NCBI GenBank assembly: GCA_017937655.1
Contig: JAGBDE010000038.1
Span: 54,808-118,807, forward strand
From: Clostridia bacterium
GTDB taxonomy: Bacteria > Bacillota > Clostridia > Christensenellales > Aristaeellaceae
Length of the DNA: 64,000 nt
Direction: 5' to 3'
Below the pieces are notes generated by a model, which worked only from the letters and a program-made list of their open reading frames with translations, had not been told where the DNA came from and did no database searches. Of the stretch, positions 26,425 to 36,300 are shown one piece after another; the stretch's first letter is position 1, and each line of letters starts with the position of its first letter. The translations under genes were made by a program, and so were the position numbers.

Positions 26425-27921
26425 TTACTGTTCCACCCAACCCCGGGCACGATCCACCGCCCGGTGCCAGCCGTAGAGGGCCAGATCCCGGTGATGCTGC
26501 TCCATTCGGGGGACGAAAGTCAGGTCAGGCTTGACCATGGAAGCGGCTTCTTCCTTGCTGGCAAACAGCCCCACGCCGATGCCGGCCAGCAGAGCCGCGC
26601 CCAGGGCGGTGGTTTCCAGCACCACAGGCCGAACCACGTTCACGCCCATGATATCCGCCTGGAACTGCATCATGAAGCTGTTGGCGCTGGCGCCGCCGTC
26701 CACGTTCATCTGCACGGGCTTCTCGCCGCCCCGGTCAGCCACCATGGCGCTGTAAAGGTCGTAGCTCTGGTAGCAGATGGCTTCCAGCGCCGCCCGGACG
26801 ATGTGGGCCCGGTTGGTGCCACGAGTGATGCCCACGATGGTTCCCCGGCTGTACATATCCCAGTAAGGTGCGCCCAGGCCGGTGAAGGCGGGCACCAGGA
26901 ACACGCCTGCGGTGTCCGGCACGCTGGCGGCCAGCTGCTCGCTTTCTGCCGCGGTGGAGATGAGCCGCATCTCGTCCCGGAGCCACTGGACGGTGGCGCC
27001 GCCCATGAACACGCTGCCCTCCAAAGCAAAGGTGGGCTTGCCGTTCAGCCGCCAGGCCATGGTGGTCAAGAGGCCGTTCTGACTTTCCACAGGGGTATCG
27101 CCGGTGTTCATGAGCATGAAGCAGCCGGTGCCGTAGGTGTTCTTCACCATGCCCGGCTCAAAGCAGGCCTGGCCAAACAGGGACGCATGCTGGTCGCCGG
27201 CCATGGCCGCCACAGGAATGGGCCGACCCAAGATCTCCGGCCGGAGCATGCCCACCACATGGGCGCTGTCCACCACTTCCGGCAGCACCTGACGGGGGAT
27301 GTTCAGCATCCGGAGCAGTTCATCGTCCCAGGACTGGGTGTGCAGGTTGAACAGCATGGTGCGGCCCGCGTTGGTGGCGTCGGTCACATGGGGCCGGCCC
27401 TCCACCAGGTTCCAGCACAGGAAGGTATCCACCGTACCGAAGCAAAGTTCGCCCCGGGCGGCCCGCTCGTGCAGGTTCAGGGTATCCAGCAGGTACGCCA
27501 GCTTGGTGCCGCTGAAATAGGCGTCCGGCACCAGGCCGGTCTTCTGGCGGATGAGGTCGCTCTTGCCCGCCTGAATCAGCTTTTCCACGTAGGGAGCCGT
27601 CCGGCGGCACTGCCACACGATGGCGTTATGCACGCAGCGGCCGGTGTCCTTTTCCCAAAGCAAAGTGGTTTCCCGCTGGTTGGTGATGCCGATGGCCGCA
27701 ATGTCCTGCACGTCCACGCCGCTGAGCTCCACGGCCTTGCGCAGGGCGGCCACCTGGGTGTTGAGGATGTCGTCCGGGTCATGCTCCACCCAGCCGGGCT
27801 GAGGATAATGCTGCTTGAACTCAATGGCATGGGAGGCAAGGGTTCGGCCATGCATGTCAAAGACGATGGCCCTGCTGGAGGTGGTTCCCTGGTCCAGCGC
27901 GATCAGGATATTCTTAGCCAT
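26425..27921 (-). CDS. glpK: Glycerol kinase
   Basis: Phosphorylates glycerol to glycerol-3-phosphate. 498 residues, FGGY family, with the N-terminal ATP loop ALDQGTTSSRAIVFD, PGWVEHDP, and the C-terminal signature MNVDGGASANSFMMQFQADI. A strong AAAGGAGG site 17 bases after the hemZ stop makes it the last gene of the relA-dtd-MBL-hemZ run. No glpF, glpD or antiterminator gene lies nearby. Its product could feed the lipid operon at 9.6-12.8 kb. Confidence 0.97.
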   Translation of the reverse strand: MAKNILIALDQGTTSSRAIVFDMHGRTLASHAIEFKQHYPQPGWVEHDPDDILNTQVAALRKAVELSGVDVQDIAAIGITNQRETTLLWEKDTGRCVHNAIVWQCRRTAPYVEKLIQAGKSDLIRQKTGLVPDAYFSGTKLAYLLDTLNLHERAARGELCFGTVDTFLCWNLVEGRPHVTDATNAGRTMLFNLHTQSWDDELLRMLNIPRQVLPEVVDSAHVVGMLRPEILGRPIPVAAMAGDQHASLFGQACFEPGMVKNTYGTGCFMLMNTGDTPVESQNGLLTTMAWRLNGKPTFALEGSVFMGGATVQWLRDEMRLISTAAESEQLAASVPDTAGVFLVPAFTGLGAPYWDMYSRGTIVGITRGTNRAHIVRAALEAICYQSYDLYSAMVADRGGEKPVQMNVDGGASANSFMMQFQADIMGVNVVRPVVLETTALGAALLAGIGVGLFASKEEAASMVKPDLTFVPRMEQHHRDLALYGWHRAVDRARGWVEQ

Positions 27922-27938
27922 AGTGCACCCTCCTTTGT

Positions 27939-29417
27939 TTATGCAAGAAACAGCGCTTCCTTCCGCTGATTCATCTCTTCTGCACGCTCGATGTACACGG
28001 AAACATTGGTGACGTTGGGGGCACGCTCAATGCGCAGCTCCCGGTCGGGGTAGACCCGCTTGGAGATAGCCCCCGCGCCCACGGCGATGACGGAGCCGGT
28101 TTCCTCCATCATGTCGATGTTGTAAAGGCAGGCGTTGCCGGGAGTGGCGTAGCCCACGTTCTGCTGCTGCCCGGCCATGTATTTCTGCCGGTAGAGGTAG
28201 TAGGGCTTCATGCCCAGCTGCTGGGCAGTCTCCTCCCCCATTTTCACCATGCGGGCGGTCATCTGGCCGTCCGGCAGGGGGAATTTTTCCAGGTTCAGAC
28301 GGCTGGAACGCTTGATGGCCAGCGTATGCACCGTCAGGCTGTCCGGCTGAAGGGCCAGCACCTGCTCCATGGTGTGGCGGAACTCTGCGTCCGTCTCGCC
28401 GGGCAGACCGGCAATCACGTCCATGTTGATGTTGGTAAAGCCCATCTCCCGGGCCATCCGGAAAGCCTCCACCGTCTGGGCGGCGGTATGGTCCCGGCCG
28501 ATGCGTTTGAGCGTTTCGTCGTTCATGGTCTGGGGGTTGATGCTGATGCGCTGCACGCCCAGCCGCATGAGGGTTTCCAGCTTGCCCCGGGTGATGGTGT
28601 CCGGGCGGCCCGCCTCCACGGTGTACTCGCAGGCCTCCGGGAACAGCTCCATGATCAGCTCCATCAGAGCGGCAAAGTCCTCTTCGTTGAGAGCGGTGGG
28701 GGTACCTCCGCCCACGTACACGGCCCGGAGCTTCAAGCCGGACTTGTCAAACAGCTGCCGTGCCCGGCGGATCTCCCCGTGCAGGGCGTTCAGATACGGG
28801 CCGATCAGCTTGCCCTTGCCCACGGCCTCGCCGGGGAAGGAGCAGTAAGCGCAGCGGGTGCGACAGAAGGGGATGGACACGTACAGGTCGGCCTCGTCAG
28901 GGCGGGGCTCCGGCAAGGTCTGCTGCACCTCCACGATGTCACGCAAAAGCTGCACCTTCTCGGCGGAAACGTCGAACTCCTCCTGCACCTTCCGGCAGGC
29001 GTCGTCCATGGAGAAACCCTCCGCCAGCTTTTCGTAAATCAGCCGGGTAGGCCGGATGCCGGTCAGGGAGCCCCAGGGGGGCTGGGCGCCGGTCAGCTGC
29101 TTGAGAAGGTCGTACAGGTTGACCTTGCTCATCCGCTTGATGTGCCGCTTGTCCACCAGTTCCTGCCGCTCTTCCTCCACCAAAGGCAAGGTATGCTGCT
29201 TTTCCAGCTGCACCCCGCCGATGTCAAACCGGCTCAGGCATTCCTGGCCATTTCGTTCAAAACTGTGGCGGATGCAAAGATCCCCCGGCTGAGCTGCATC
29301 ATCCTCCGGGTTGACCAGAAAACTCTCGCTGCGGTAAAACAGCCGGATGACCTCGCACAGCTCGTTGCCGAGACTTTCCAGAGGCGTGAAGAGTATCACC
29401 CGTCCAACGTCTGTCAT
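27939..29417 (-). CDS. hemZ: Coproporphyrinogen dehydrogenase HemZ-like radical SAM protein
   Basis: 492 residues. Radical SAM core with PFCRTRCAYCSFPG (CxxxCxxC binds the 4Fe-4S cluster), the SAM-contact block YVGGGTPTALNEEDF and the HemN-like block ADSLTVHTLAIKRSS. An N-terminal extension of about 160 residues (GSLTGIRPTRLIYEKL) is characteristic of HemZ. The family is assigned to oxygen-independent coproporphyrinogen III oxidation, but some members handle or deliver haem instead. ATG 29417 chosen; a TTG two codons upstream is possible. No other haem genes are in the window. Confidence 0.9.
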   Translation of the reverse strand: MTDVGRVILFTPLESLGNELCEVIRLFYRSESFLVNPEDDAAQPGDLCIRHSFERNGQECLSRFDIGGVQLEKQHTLPLVEEERQELVDKRHIKRMSKVNLYDLLKQLTGAQPPWGSLTGIRPTRLIYEKLAEGFSMDDACRKVQEEFDVSAEKVQLLRDIVEVQQTLPEPRPDEADLYVSIPFCRTRCAYCSFPGEAVGKGKLIGPYLNALHGEIRRARQLFDKSGLKLRAVYVGGGTPTALNEEDFAALMELIMELFPEACEYTVEAGRPDTITRGKLETLMRLGVQRISINPQTMNDETLKRIGRDHTAAQTVEAFRMAREMGFTNINMDVIAGLPGETDAEFRHTMEQVLALQPDSLTVHTLAIKRSSRLNLEKFPLPDGQMTARMVKMGEETAQQLGMKPYYLYRQKYMAGQQQNVGYATPGNACLYNIDMMEETGSVIAVGAGAISKRVYPDRELRIERAPNVTNVSVYIERAEEMNQRKEALFLA

Positions 29418-29435
29418 TTGCAATCTTCCTTCCGT

Positions 29436-30032
29436 TTATCTGCCTGCAAAGGTAGGGGCGCCGTGGCCCGGGTAGGCAAGTACCTTGGGCTCCAAAAACA
29501 GCAGTTTGCGCAGGCTCTGCTTCAGATCCTTGAAATTGCCGTCCCAGAAGTCGGTACGGCCATAGCCGCCCAGGAACAGGGTGTCGCCGGTGAAAATGCA
29601 CTGATCCTTTTCCACCATGTAGCAGCAGCTGCCCTTGCTGTGGCCGGGAGTGTGCATCACCGTAACCTGGATGCCGCCCAGCTCCAGTTCCTGGCCGTCG
29701 GTCACCAGCTGGGGAACGGTGCTTGCCACCACGTCCCAATCCATAGAGTGGCTCTCGTTCTTCACCGGGTCGGTCAGTTTTTCTGCCTCCAGCTCGTGAA
29801 TGTAGGCAGAAATGCCAAAATGCGCGCACACTTCATCCATCCCGCCGATGTGGTCAAAATGTCCATGGGTCAGCAGCACCGCAGCGGGCTTGCGCTCCCC
29901 CACCGCCCGGATGATGATCTCCGGGTCGTCGCCCGGGTCAACAATCAGCAGCTGATCCGTTTCCAGGTTCACCACCAGGTAGCAGTTTTCGTCCATGGTT
30001 CCCACTTTCACCGTTTCTACCTTGACCTGCAT
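29436..30032 (-). CDS. MBL-fold metal-dependent hydrolase (glyoxalase II-like)
   Basis: 198 residues. Metal-binding motif LLTHGHFDHIGGMDEV, further His ligands in VMHTPGHSKGSCC, Asp in IFTGDTLFLGGYGRTD and His in LAYPGHGAPT. This matches the small YcbL/glyoxalase-II branch of the family, acting on thioesters. ATG 30032 is preferred over an upstream TTG. It lies between dtd and hemZ in a relA-dtd-MBL-hemZ order seen widely in Firmicutes. Substrate unknown. Confidence 0.9.
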   Translation of the reverse strand: MQVKVETVKVGTMDENCYLVVNLETDQLLIVDPGDDPEIIIRAVGERKPAAVLLTHGHFDHIGGMDEVCAHFGISAYIHELEAEKLTDPVKNESHSMDWDVVASTVPQLVTDGQELELGGIQVTVMHTPGHSKGSCCYMVEKDQCIFTGDTLFLGGYGRTDFWDGNFKDLKQSLRKLLFLEPKVLAYPGHGAPTFAGR

Positions 30033-30050
30033 GCGTTCACGCTCCAATGA

Positions 30051-30500
30051 TCAAAAAATCTTCCGGGAATCCAGCAGAATGGTCACCGGGCCGTCGTTGA
30101 CAAGGCTCACCTTCATATCCGCCCCAAAGCGGCCCATTTCCACGTGGATACCCTCGCTGCGCCATGTCTGAACCAGCTTTTCGTACATGGGCACCGCCAG
30201 GTCAGGCCGGGCGGCGGTAATAAAGCTGGGCCTGCGGCCTCCCCGGGCGTCGCCGAAAAGGGTGAACTGGCTGATGGCAAGAATCTGGCCCTGCACATCC
30301 GCCAGGGAAAGGTTCATCTTGCCGTTTTCGTCCTCAAAAATCCGAAGGCCGGACACCTTCTTGGCGATGTAGTTGAGGTCCTCCTGGGTGTCCTCCACCT
30401 CCACGCCAATCAGCGCCATATAGCCTTTGCCAATCTGGCCGATGACCTCGCCATCCACCCGGACGGCGGCCTCCGATACCCGCTGAATCACACAGCGCAT
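30051..30500 (-). CDS. dtd: D-aminoacyl-tRNA deacylase
   Basis: Removes D-amino acids (and glycine mis-charged on tRNA-Ala) from tRNA. 149 residues, typical length, with both signature blocks, SQFTLFGD and NDGPVTILLDS (the cross-subunit Gly-Pro motif of DTD). It starts 16 bases after the relA stop, the standard Firmicute relA-dtd pairing. Confidence 0.97.
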   Translation of the reverse strand: MRCVIQRVSEAAVRVDGEVIGQIGKGYMALIGVEVEDTQEDLNYIAKKVSGLRIFEDENGKMNLSLADVQGQILAISQFTLFGDARGGRRPSFITAARPDLAVPMYEKLVQTWRSEGIHVEMGRFGADMKVSLVNDGPVTILLDSRKIF

Positions 30501-30516
30501 CTATTTCCTTCCTTTC

Positions 30517-32715
30517 TCAGGATGCAGAGCGGTAGACTTCCACAATGTCGCTGCGTTTGCGCAGCTGAACAAACATGCGGTCCAGCTGTTCCCTGCTCCT
30601 GACCTGCACCACCATGGTGATGACGCAGGTCTTTTTTCTTTCGTCCCGCTTGGCGCTGACCGCCACGATGGGGATGTTCATATTGCCGATGCACATGGCC
30701 AGCTCGCCCAGAAGGCTCACGTGGTCGTATGCAATGATGTTGACGGACGCGTTGAAGGATTCGCTGGCCTCAGTGTTGGCCCAGCTGACCTCCACCATCC
30801 GCTCCTGCTCCGCAGAGTTGTTGGCGTTGGGGCAGTCCGTCTTGTGGACGGTCACGCCTCTGCCGCGGGTGATATAGCCGATGATCTCATCGCCGGGAAC
30901 GGGGTTGCAGCAGCGGGCAAAACGAACCAGCATGCCGCTTTCGCCCTTCACGTACACGCCGTGGGAGGGCTTACCCAGCTGTTTCTGGATATCCTCCCGG
31001 CTGACCTCCTGCACCTTGGGCATGGTCTGGCTTTCCGCCTTGCGCTGCTCTTCCAGCAGGCGGCTGACCACGTACACGCTGGCAATGCCGCCATAACCCA
31101 CCGCGCCGTAAATATCCTCCAATTCCGCGAAGGCGTAGCGCTTGAGGATGCCCTCGTAGTACTCCGGCTTGGTCAGGGCGTAAAGATCCACGCCGCGGCG
31201 CTTGGCTTCTTTTTCCAGCATATCCCGGCCCCGGATCACATTCTCGCCACGCAGTTCCCGCTTCAAAAACTGGCGGATCTTGGCCTTGGCCTGCTGGGTC
31301 TTGGCCATCTTGAGCCAGTCCATGCTGGGGCCCTTGGAGGCCGCAGAGGTGATGACCTCCACCCGGTCGCCGGTTTGGAGCTCCGTGTCCAAAGTAACGA
31401 TGCGCCCGTTGATCTTGGCGCCGGTGCAGCGGTTGCCCACGTCGGAGTGGATGCGATAGGCAAAGTCGATGGGCGTTGCGCCGCGCTGCATGGAAATGAT
31501 GTCGCCCTTGGGGGTAAAGAGCAGCACTTCCTCGCTGAAGAGGTCGGTTTTCAGGCTGTCGATAAACTCCTGGCTGTCCCGGGTGTCGCCCTGCCAATCC
31601 AGAATCTGCCGCAGCCAGTACAGCTTGGAGTCCAGAGAGCCGTCGCTGCCGCCTTCCTTGTAGCGCCAGTGGGCCGCCACGCCAAACTCCGCAATGCGGT
31701 GCATCTCCCAGGTGCGGATCTGAATTTCAAAGGGGAAGGGAATCTTCCGGCCGCCGATGACGGTGGTATGAAGGCTCTGGTACATGTTGCCCTTGGGCAC
31801 GCTGATGTAGTCCTTGAACCGGCCGGGGATCTGGTTCCACAACACGTGGACGATGCCCAGCACCGTGTAGCAGTCCTGCACCGAGTCCACCAGCACGCGC
31901 ACGGCGATCAGGTCGTAGATCTGGTCGAAGGTCTTGCCCTGGCCGTGCATCTTTTTGTAGATGGAATACAGGTGCTTGGGCCGGCCGTCGATCTCGTACT
32001 TGATGTTCTGCTGATCCAGCTTGTCGCTGAGCTGGGAGATGACCATGCGGATGCTTTCTTCCCGCTCGCTTCTGCGCAGGCCCACCTTCTGGGCGATCTC
32101 GTGGAACGCGGGCGGGTCGATGTACTTGAAGCTCAGGTCTTCCAATTCGCTCTTGATGGAGTTGATGCCCAGGCGGTGGGCCAGAGGGGCGTAAATGTCC
32201 AGGGTTTCATGGGCGATGGCCTTCTGCCGCTCCTCCGGCTGAAAGCGGAGGGTGCGCATGTTGTGCAGCCGGTCCGCCAGCTTGATGACCACCACGCGGA
32301 TGTCCTTGCTCATGGCCAGGATCATCTTGCGCAGGCTTTCCGCTTTCTGTTCTTCCCGGTTGGTAAAGTCCAGTTTGTCCAGCTTGGTCACGCCATCCAC
32401 CAGCTGGGCCACCTCTTCGCCAAACTCCTGGCGGATGGTGTCCAGGGTGATGTCCGGGCAGTCCTCCACGGTGTCGTGCAGGAAGCCGGCGGCCACCGTG
32501 GGCGCGTCAATCATCAGGTCGGTCAGGATGCTGGCCACGGAAACCGGGTGGATAAAATAAGGCTCGCCGCTTTTGCGCACCTGTCCGCTATGAGCCTGCT
32601 CCGCAAACTCATAGGCCTTCTTCACCAGAAGATAGCTGTCGCCGGGATGATGCTTCTGCATCCGCGCCAGCATTTTTTCCAAAGGCATGCATTCGTTCGT
32701 GATATAGGTCAGCAA
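30517..32715 (-). CDS. relA: Bifunctional (p)ppGpp synthetase/hydrolase, RelA/SpoT (Rel)
   Basis: Master stringent-response enzyme, ribosome-associated. 732 residues with the full order: HD hydrolase (His80-Asp81 in GFLHDTVEDC, so hydrolase likely active), synthetase (PKGNMYQSLHTTVIGG; VEIQIRT-like FEIQIRTWEMH), TGS (LFTPKGDIISMQ), helical/zinc-finger region (RFARCCNPVPGDEIIGYITR) and C-terminal ACT domain. TTG 32715 sits behind GAGGTG with good spacing; an ATG nine codons later is the alternative. First gene of the relA-dtd-MBL-hemZ-glpK run. Confidence 0.97.
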   Translation of the reverse strand: MLTYITNECMPLEKMLARMQKHHPGDSYLLVKKAYEFAEQAHSGQVRKSGEPYFIHPVSVASILTDLMIDAPTVAAGFLHDTVEDCPDITLDTIRQEFGEEVAQLVDGVTKLDKLDFTNREEQKAESLRKMILAMSKDIRVVVIKLADRLHNMRTLRFQPEERQKAIAHETLDIYAPLAHRLGINSIKSELEDLSFKYIDPPAFHEIAQKVGLRRSEREESIRMVISQLSDKLDQQNIKYEIDGRPKHLYSIYKKMHGQGKTFDQIYDLIAVRVLVDSVQDCYTVLGIVHVLWNQIPGRFKDYISVPKGNMYQSLHTTVIGGRKIPFPFEIQIRTWEMHRIAEFGVAAHWRYKEGGSDGSLDSKLYWLRQILDWQGDTRDSQEFIDSLKTDLFSEEVLLFTPKGDIISMQRGATPIDFAYRIHSDVGNRCTGAKINGRIVTLDTELQTGDRVEVITSAASKGPSMDWLKMAKTQQAKAKIRQFLKRELRGENVIRGRDMLEKEAKRRGVDLYALTKPEYYEGILKRYAFAELEDIYGAVGYGGIASVYVVSRLLEEQRKAESQTMPKVQEVSREDIQKQLGKPSHGVYVKGESGMLVRFARCCNPVPGDEIIGYITRGRGVTVHKTDCPNANNSAEQERMVEVSWANTEASESFNASVNIIAYDHVSLLGELAMCIGNMNIPIVAVSAKRDERKKTCVITMVVQVRSREQLDRMFVQLRKRSDIVEVYRSAS

Positions 32716-32865
32716 ATCGGGTCACCTCATTCCAGATGGCTCAAGTGTCTTTCATGGAACCGTCCGCGCCAACAATGCAAACGATTCTAAAGTAACATTA
32801 TATCATTTTCCCCGGGAAATGAACAGTATTTCTTATGCACAGCAAGGAAAAGAACAATTTTTGCA

Positions 32866-32905
32866 AAATGAAAAACTGCCCCATGCATCGCATAAGGCAA
32901 TTTTT
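32866..32905 (-). terminator. Terminator after the lipoprotein gene
   Basis: On the - strand a ten-base-pair stem AAAAATTGCC / GGCAGTTTTT (one G-U pair) ends in a T tract 15 bases after the lipoprotein stop and upstream of relA. Confidence 0.7.
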
Positions 32906-32919
32906 CAGAAAAGACTTGC

Positions 32920-33795
32920 TTATTTGGCGGAAATGGTATCGCGGATGTGGTTGAACACGTTCAAGTAGTCCTCCCGATATTCCAGCGGATAAGCCACTTC
33001 CAGGCCGTAGAGGCGGTTGTTCAGGCAGGCGTAGAGGATGCGTCCACCCACCTTGACGCCGTTGGCCAAAGTGCCGGAATAGTTGGCATAGATGCCGTTG
33101 GCCCCCAGCAGATGGCGCTTGGCGGTCAGGCTGGGATCCCACTCCACAAAGTTCAGGGAGCCGATGGCCTTCAGGCGGTCGGTGACCTGCTTCTTCAGAT
33201 CCCTCTCGCTGTAATCGTTGTTGACGGGGATGGCGGACAGGGTCAGGGTGCACTGGTAGCCGTCATGCATATCGGTTTCCGGCTCGGTCAGCACAAAAAC
33301 GTCGGTCAGGGTGTTGTCCACCAGCCAGCCGCTGGGGGCCTCGAAGGTCAGGCCCAGGCTGCCCGCGCTGTACTCCACATTAGCAAAGCTCAGCTCCGCA
33401 CGAGGCGTGGGAGAAGGCATGTCGATGGGCACCAGCGGAATGGGCGTGCTGCCCGCATAGGGGTAGACGGTGGCGTCAGCAGAGGCAGCGTAATTGCTGC
33501 TGTTATCCGTGTAGCTGTCGTCCGCAAAGGGATCCACGTAGTTTTCCTCGCTGAGGGCGTCCTCAGCGGTGAAGTCCACCACGTCATAAGGGTTGTCGGA
33601 AAAAACGCTGGTGCTCTCGTCCACCACGGGTTCCGGATCGGGTTCGGGGGTGGGAGCATCGGTAACGGTGACCGGGCCCAGATACTGGGTGGTCTCAGGG
33701 AACGCCATCTTCTCGTCCGGGCGTTCGCTGGAGCAGCCGGTCAGCACAAGGAGCATCATCATCAGGCAAAGGATCAGCATCCATTGACGTTTCAT
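32920..33795 (-). CDS. Lipoprotein of unknown function
   Basis: 291 residues. A signal sequence with lipobox (LLVLTGCSS, Cys about residue 20) places it on the outer face of the membrane. A long acidic, Pro/Thr/Asp-rich spacer (25-135) carries a globular domain of about 150 residues (GLTFEAPSGWLVDNTLTD onward) resembling the fold seen in PsbP/DUF1795-like proteins, an impression only. ATG 33795 sits behind GGAGG. It has its own terminator; partners are not evident. Confidence 0.8.
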   Translation of the reverse strand: MKRQWMLILCLMMMLLVLTGCSSERPDEKMAFPETTQYLGPVTVTDAPTPEPDPEPVVDESTSVFSDNPYDVVDFTAEDALSEENYVDPFADDSYTDNSSNYAASADATVYPYAGSTPIPLVPIDMPSPTPRAELSFANVEYSAGSLGLTFEAPSGWLVDNTLTDVFVLTEPETDMHDGYQCTLTLSAIPVNNDYSERDLKKQVTDRLKAIGSLNFVEWDPSLTAKRHLLGANGIYANYSGTLANGVKVGGRILYACLNNRLYGLEVAYPLEYREDYLNVFNHIRDTISAK

Positions 33796-33891
33796 GCATT
33801 CATCCTCCAATCAGGGTTTCCTTCATAAAACGAATTGCGAAGAGAATTTCTTCACATTGTCACGTAATTGTAACATTTGCCGGTGCATCCG

Positions 33892-34863
33892 TCAAGGATT
33901 CCCGCTGTTTTCCCCTTCCAGCTCGCTATATTTTACATGATAGAGCCGCCGATCCAGGGACCAGATCTTCTCGCTGAACACGCCGGGCTTCAATTTGGCG
34001 ATGGCGCCCTGCATCTCGTTCATACGGGCGTCCAGGAGGTCGACCCAGTGCAGGGCCTCCGCCTCCGGGAACATGGGCTTGCGGGGGCTGCCGAACTCGG
34101 CCTCGCCGTGATGGCTGAGCATCATGTGCTGGAGCATCAGCACGGCCTCGCCGGACAGGCCCAGCCGGTTGGCGGCCTCCTGAATGCGGGTCACGCCCAG
34201 TACCAGGTGGCCAAGCAGCAGGCCTTCCGTGCTGTAATCCTTCACCACGCCCATGTCGCTGGAATCCAGCTCCTCGGTTTTGCAAAGGTCGTGAAGGATC
34301 ACGCCCGCAAACAGCAGATCCTGGTTCAGGAAGGGATACTGCTGCACAATCAGCTTGGCCAGCCGGAGCATGCCGCTGGTGTGATGCAGCAGGCCCGCCC
34401 GTTCCGCGTGGTGGATCTTCTGGGCGGCGGGGTAATACAGTAGCTTTTCCTCATACCGGGAAAGCAGATCCAGGGTGATGAGCCGCAAAGTCTCGTTGCC
34501 GATGTTCTGGGCGGTCTTTTTCAGCTCCGCGAACATGTCCTCCGGCTTTTCCGGGGCGCAGGGAGCCAGCAGGGAAAGATCCACCGGATCGCTGTCCTCC
34601 GCGTTGCGGATGCGCTCCACACGAAGCTGCAGCCGGCCGTTGTATTCCAGGGTGGTGCCCCGCACCTTGATCACGGTGCCGGGCACGGGGCAGGGCACGT
34701 TGCCGTCCCAGACCTTGGCGTTGACCTCGCCGGTCTTGTCCGTCAGGTTCAGGTCAAGATATTTTGCGCCGTTGCCGCCGGTACGCTGGTCTGCGGTGCG
34801 CACCAGCAGAAAGCCTTCAAATCTCTGTTCTTTTTCCAACTGGCAAATGGGTAGCTGGGCCAT
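33892..34863 (-). CDS. YhaM-type 3'-5' exoribonuclease (OB fold + HD domain)
   Basis: 323 residues. N-terminal OB-fold (about 15-95: LLVRTADQRTGGNGAKYLDL) and C-terminal HD domain with HHTSGMLRLA, ILHDLCKTEEL (metal-binding HD) and MMLSHHGEAEFGS. The architecture is that of Bacillus YhaM, which degrades RNA and ssDNA from the 3' end. It starts 18 bases after dnaB, consistent with a link to replication that has been noted for YhaM relatives. Confidence 0.92.
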   Translation of the reverse strand: MAQLPICQLEKEQRFEGFLLVRTADQRTGGNGAKYLDLNLTDKTGEVNAKVWDGNVPCPVPGTVIKVRGTTLEYNGRLQLRVERIRNAEDSDPVDLSLLAPCAPEKPEDMFAELKKTAQNIGNETLRLITLDLLSRYEEKLLYYPAAQKIHHAERAGLLHHTSGMLRLAKLIVQQYPFLNQDLLFAGVILHDLCKTEELDSSDMGVVKDYSTEGLLLGHLVLGVTRIQEAANRLGLSGEAVLMLQHMMLSHHGEAEFGSPRKPMFPEAEALHWVDLLDARMNEMQGAIAKLKPGVFSEKIWSLDRRLYHVKYSELEGENSGNP

Positions 34864-34881
34864 AGTTTCTCCCCTGTTTCC

Positions 34882-36264
34882 TTATTCTGCATACTGGGCC
34901 ACCAAGGTATCCGGCTTGTTGGTATAACGGGCAAACTCCGCCTGCCACTCCACATGCACGGTGCCGATGGGGCCGTTTCTCTGTTTTGCTACGATGATCT
35001 CGCCCTCGTTATCGTCGGGCTTGGGGCCGTCCTCCGGGCCGCCTGCCTGGGCATAGTAGCCCTCGCGGTGCAGGAACATGACCACGTCGGCGTCCTGCTC
35101 AATGCTACCGGAATCGCGCAGGTCGCTGAGCAAGGGCCGCTTGTTGTCACGGGCGGACGGTGCGCGGCTGAGCTGGGCGCAGGCCAGCACGGGAATTTTC
35201 AGTTCCAGGGCGATGGACTTGAGCTGGCGGCTGATTTCGCTGACCTCCAGCTGGCGGTTTTCCACCCGCCGGTCAGTGGACATGAGGCCCAGGTAGTCGA
35301 TGACGATCAGATCCAGGCCCTGTTCCATCATGAGGCGGCGGCAGCGGCTGCGCAGCTGGGAGGGCGACAGGCCGGAGCTATCGTCCACGTAGATGCGGCA
35401 GGAGGACAGCTCGTTGATGCTGTCACCCAGCTTGACCCACTCTTCGTCGGACAGCATGCCGTTGCGGACTCGCTGCATGTTGACGCCGGCCTCGGAGCAG
35501 AGCAGACGCATGCCGATCTGTTCCGCAGGCATTTCCAGGCTGAAAATGGCCACGCAGCGCTTTCCTTTGGTGGCCGCAAACTGGGCCACACCCAGCGCCA
35601 TGGAGGTTTTACCCATGGCAGGGCGGGCGCCCACCAGAACCAGCTCGCCGCCGTGAAGGCCGGTGAGCATCCGGTCCAGGTCGTAAAGGCCGGTGGGCAC
35701 GCCGGCCAGGCGGCCCTTGAGCAGGCTCTGCTGCTCGATGCGGTCAAAGGTGGAAAGCAGCACCTTCTGCAGGGGCATCAGGGTCTGAGAACCGCTGCGG
35801 CGCATGACGATATCGAAAATCTGCCGTTCTGCATTGCGCAGTACGTCGGGCAGAGGATCGGCCTGGGCGTAGCACTGCTGGCTGATCTGCTGGGATGCGG
35901 AAATCAGCTTGCGCAGGGTGGATTTCTCCTGCACGATGTCGATATAGGTGCGGGTATTGGCCGTGGTGGGCACAAAGCGGATGGCTTCCAGCAGGTACGC
36001 CGCGCCGCCCACGCTGTCCAGCGTTCCACGGCGGGAAAGCTCGTTCCCCAGGGTCATCATATCAATGGGGCTGCCGGAAATATGCAATTCCCGCATGGCG
36101 GAGAATATTTCCTTGTGCTCGCCGGAGTAAAAATCGTCCGCCGCAAGGGTTTCAAACGCCAGCGTGGCCGCGCCTGCGTCCTGCAGAATCGCGCCGATCA
36201 CCGACCTCTCCGCCTCGATGCTGTTTGGCGGAATGGCCGTCAGCATTGGCTGCTGTTGCTCCAT
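34882..36264 (-). CDS. dnaB: Replicative DNA helicase
   Basis: Hexameric helicase that unwinds the fork and recruits primase. 460 residues. N-terminal domain PPNSIEAERSVIGAIL, Walker A ARPAMGKTSMALG, Walker B IVIDYLGLMS, and the later motif SRAPSARDNKRPLLSDLRDS. No intein. Strong GAGGGGAGG site. Follows rplI in the conserved Firmicute yybS-rplI-dnaB order. Confidence 0.98.
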   Translation of the reverse strand: MEQQQPMLTAIPPNSIEAERSVIGAILQDAGAATLAFETLAADDFYSGEHKEIFSAMRELHISGSPIDMMTLGNELSRRGTLDSVGGAAYLLEAIRFVPTTANTRTYIDIVQEKSTLRKLISASQQISQQCYAQADPLPDVLRNAERQIFDIVMRRSGSQTLMPLQKVLLSTFDRIEQQSLLKGRLAGVPTGLYDLDRMLTGLHGGELVLVGARPAMGKTSMALGVAQFAATKGKRCVAIFSLEMPAEQIGMRLLCSEAGVNMQRVRNGMLSDEEWVKLGDSINELSSCRIYVDDSSGLSPSQLRSRCRRLMMEQGLDLIVIDYLGLMSTDRRVENRQLEVSEISRQLKSIALELKIPVLACAQLSRAPSARDNKRPLLSDLRDSGSIEQDADVVMFLHREGYYAQAGGPEDGPKPDDNEGEIIVAKQRNGPIGTVHVEWQAEFARYTNKPDTLVAQYAE

Positions 36265-36300
36265 GGATGACCCCTCCCCTCTTGTTTTTGGTGTGTGAGC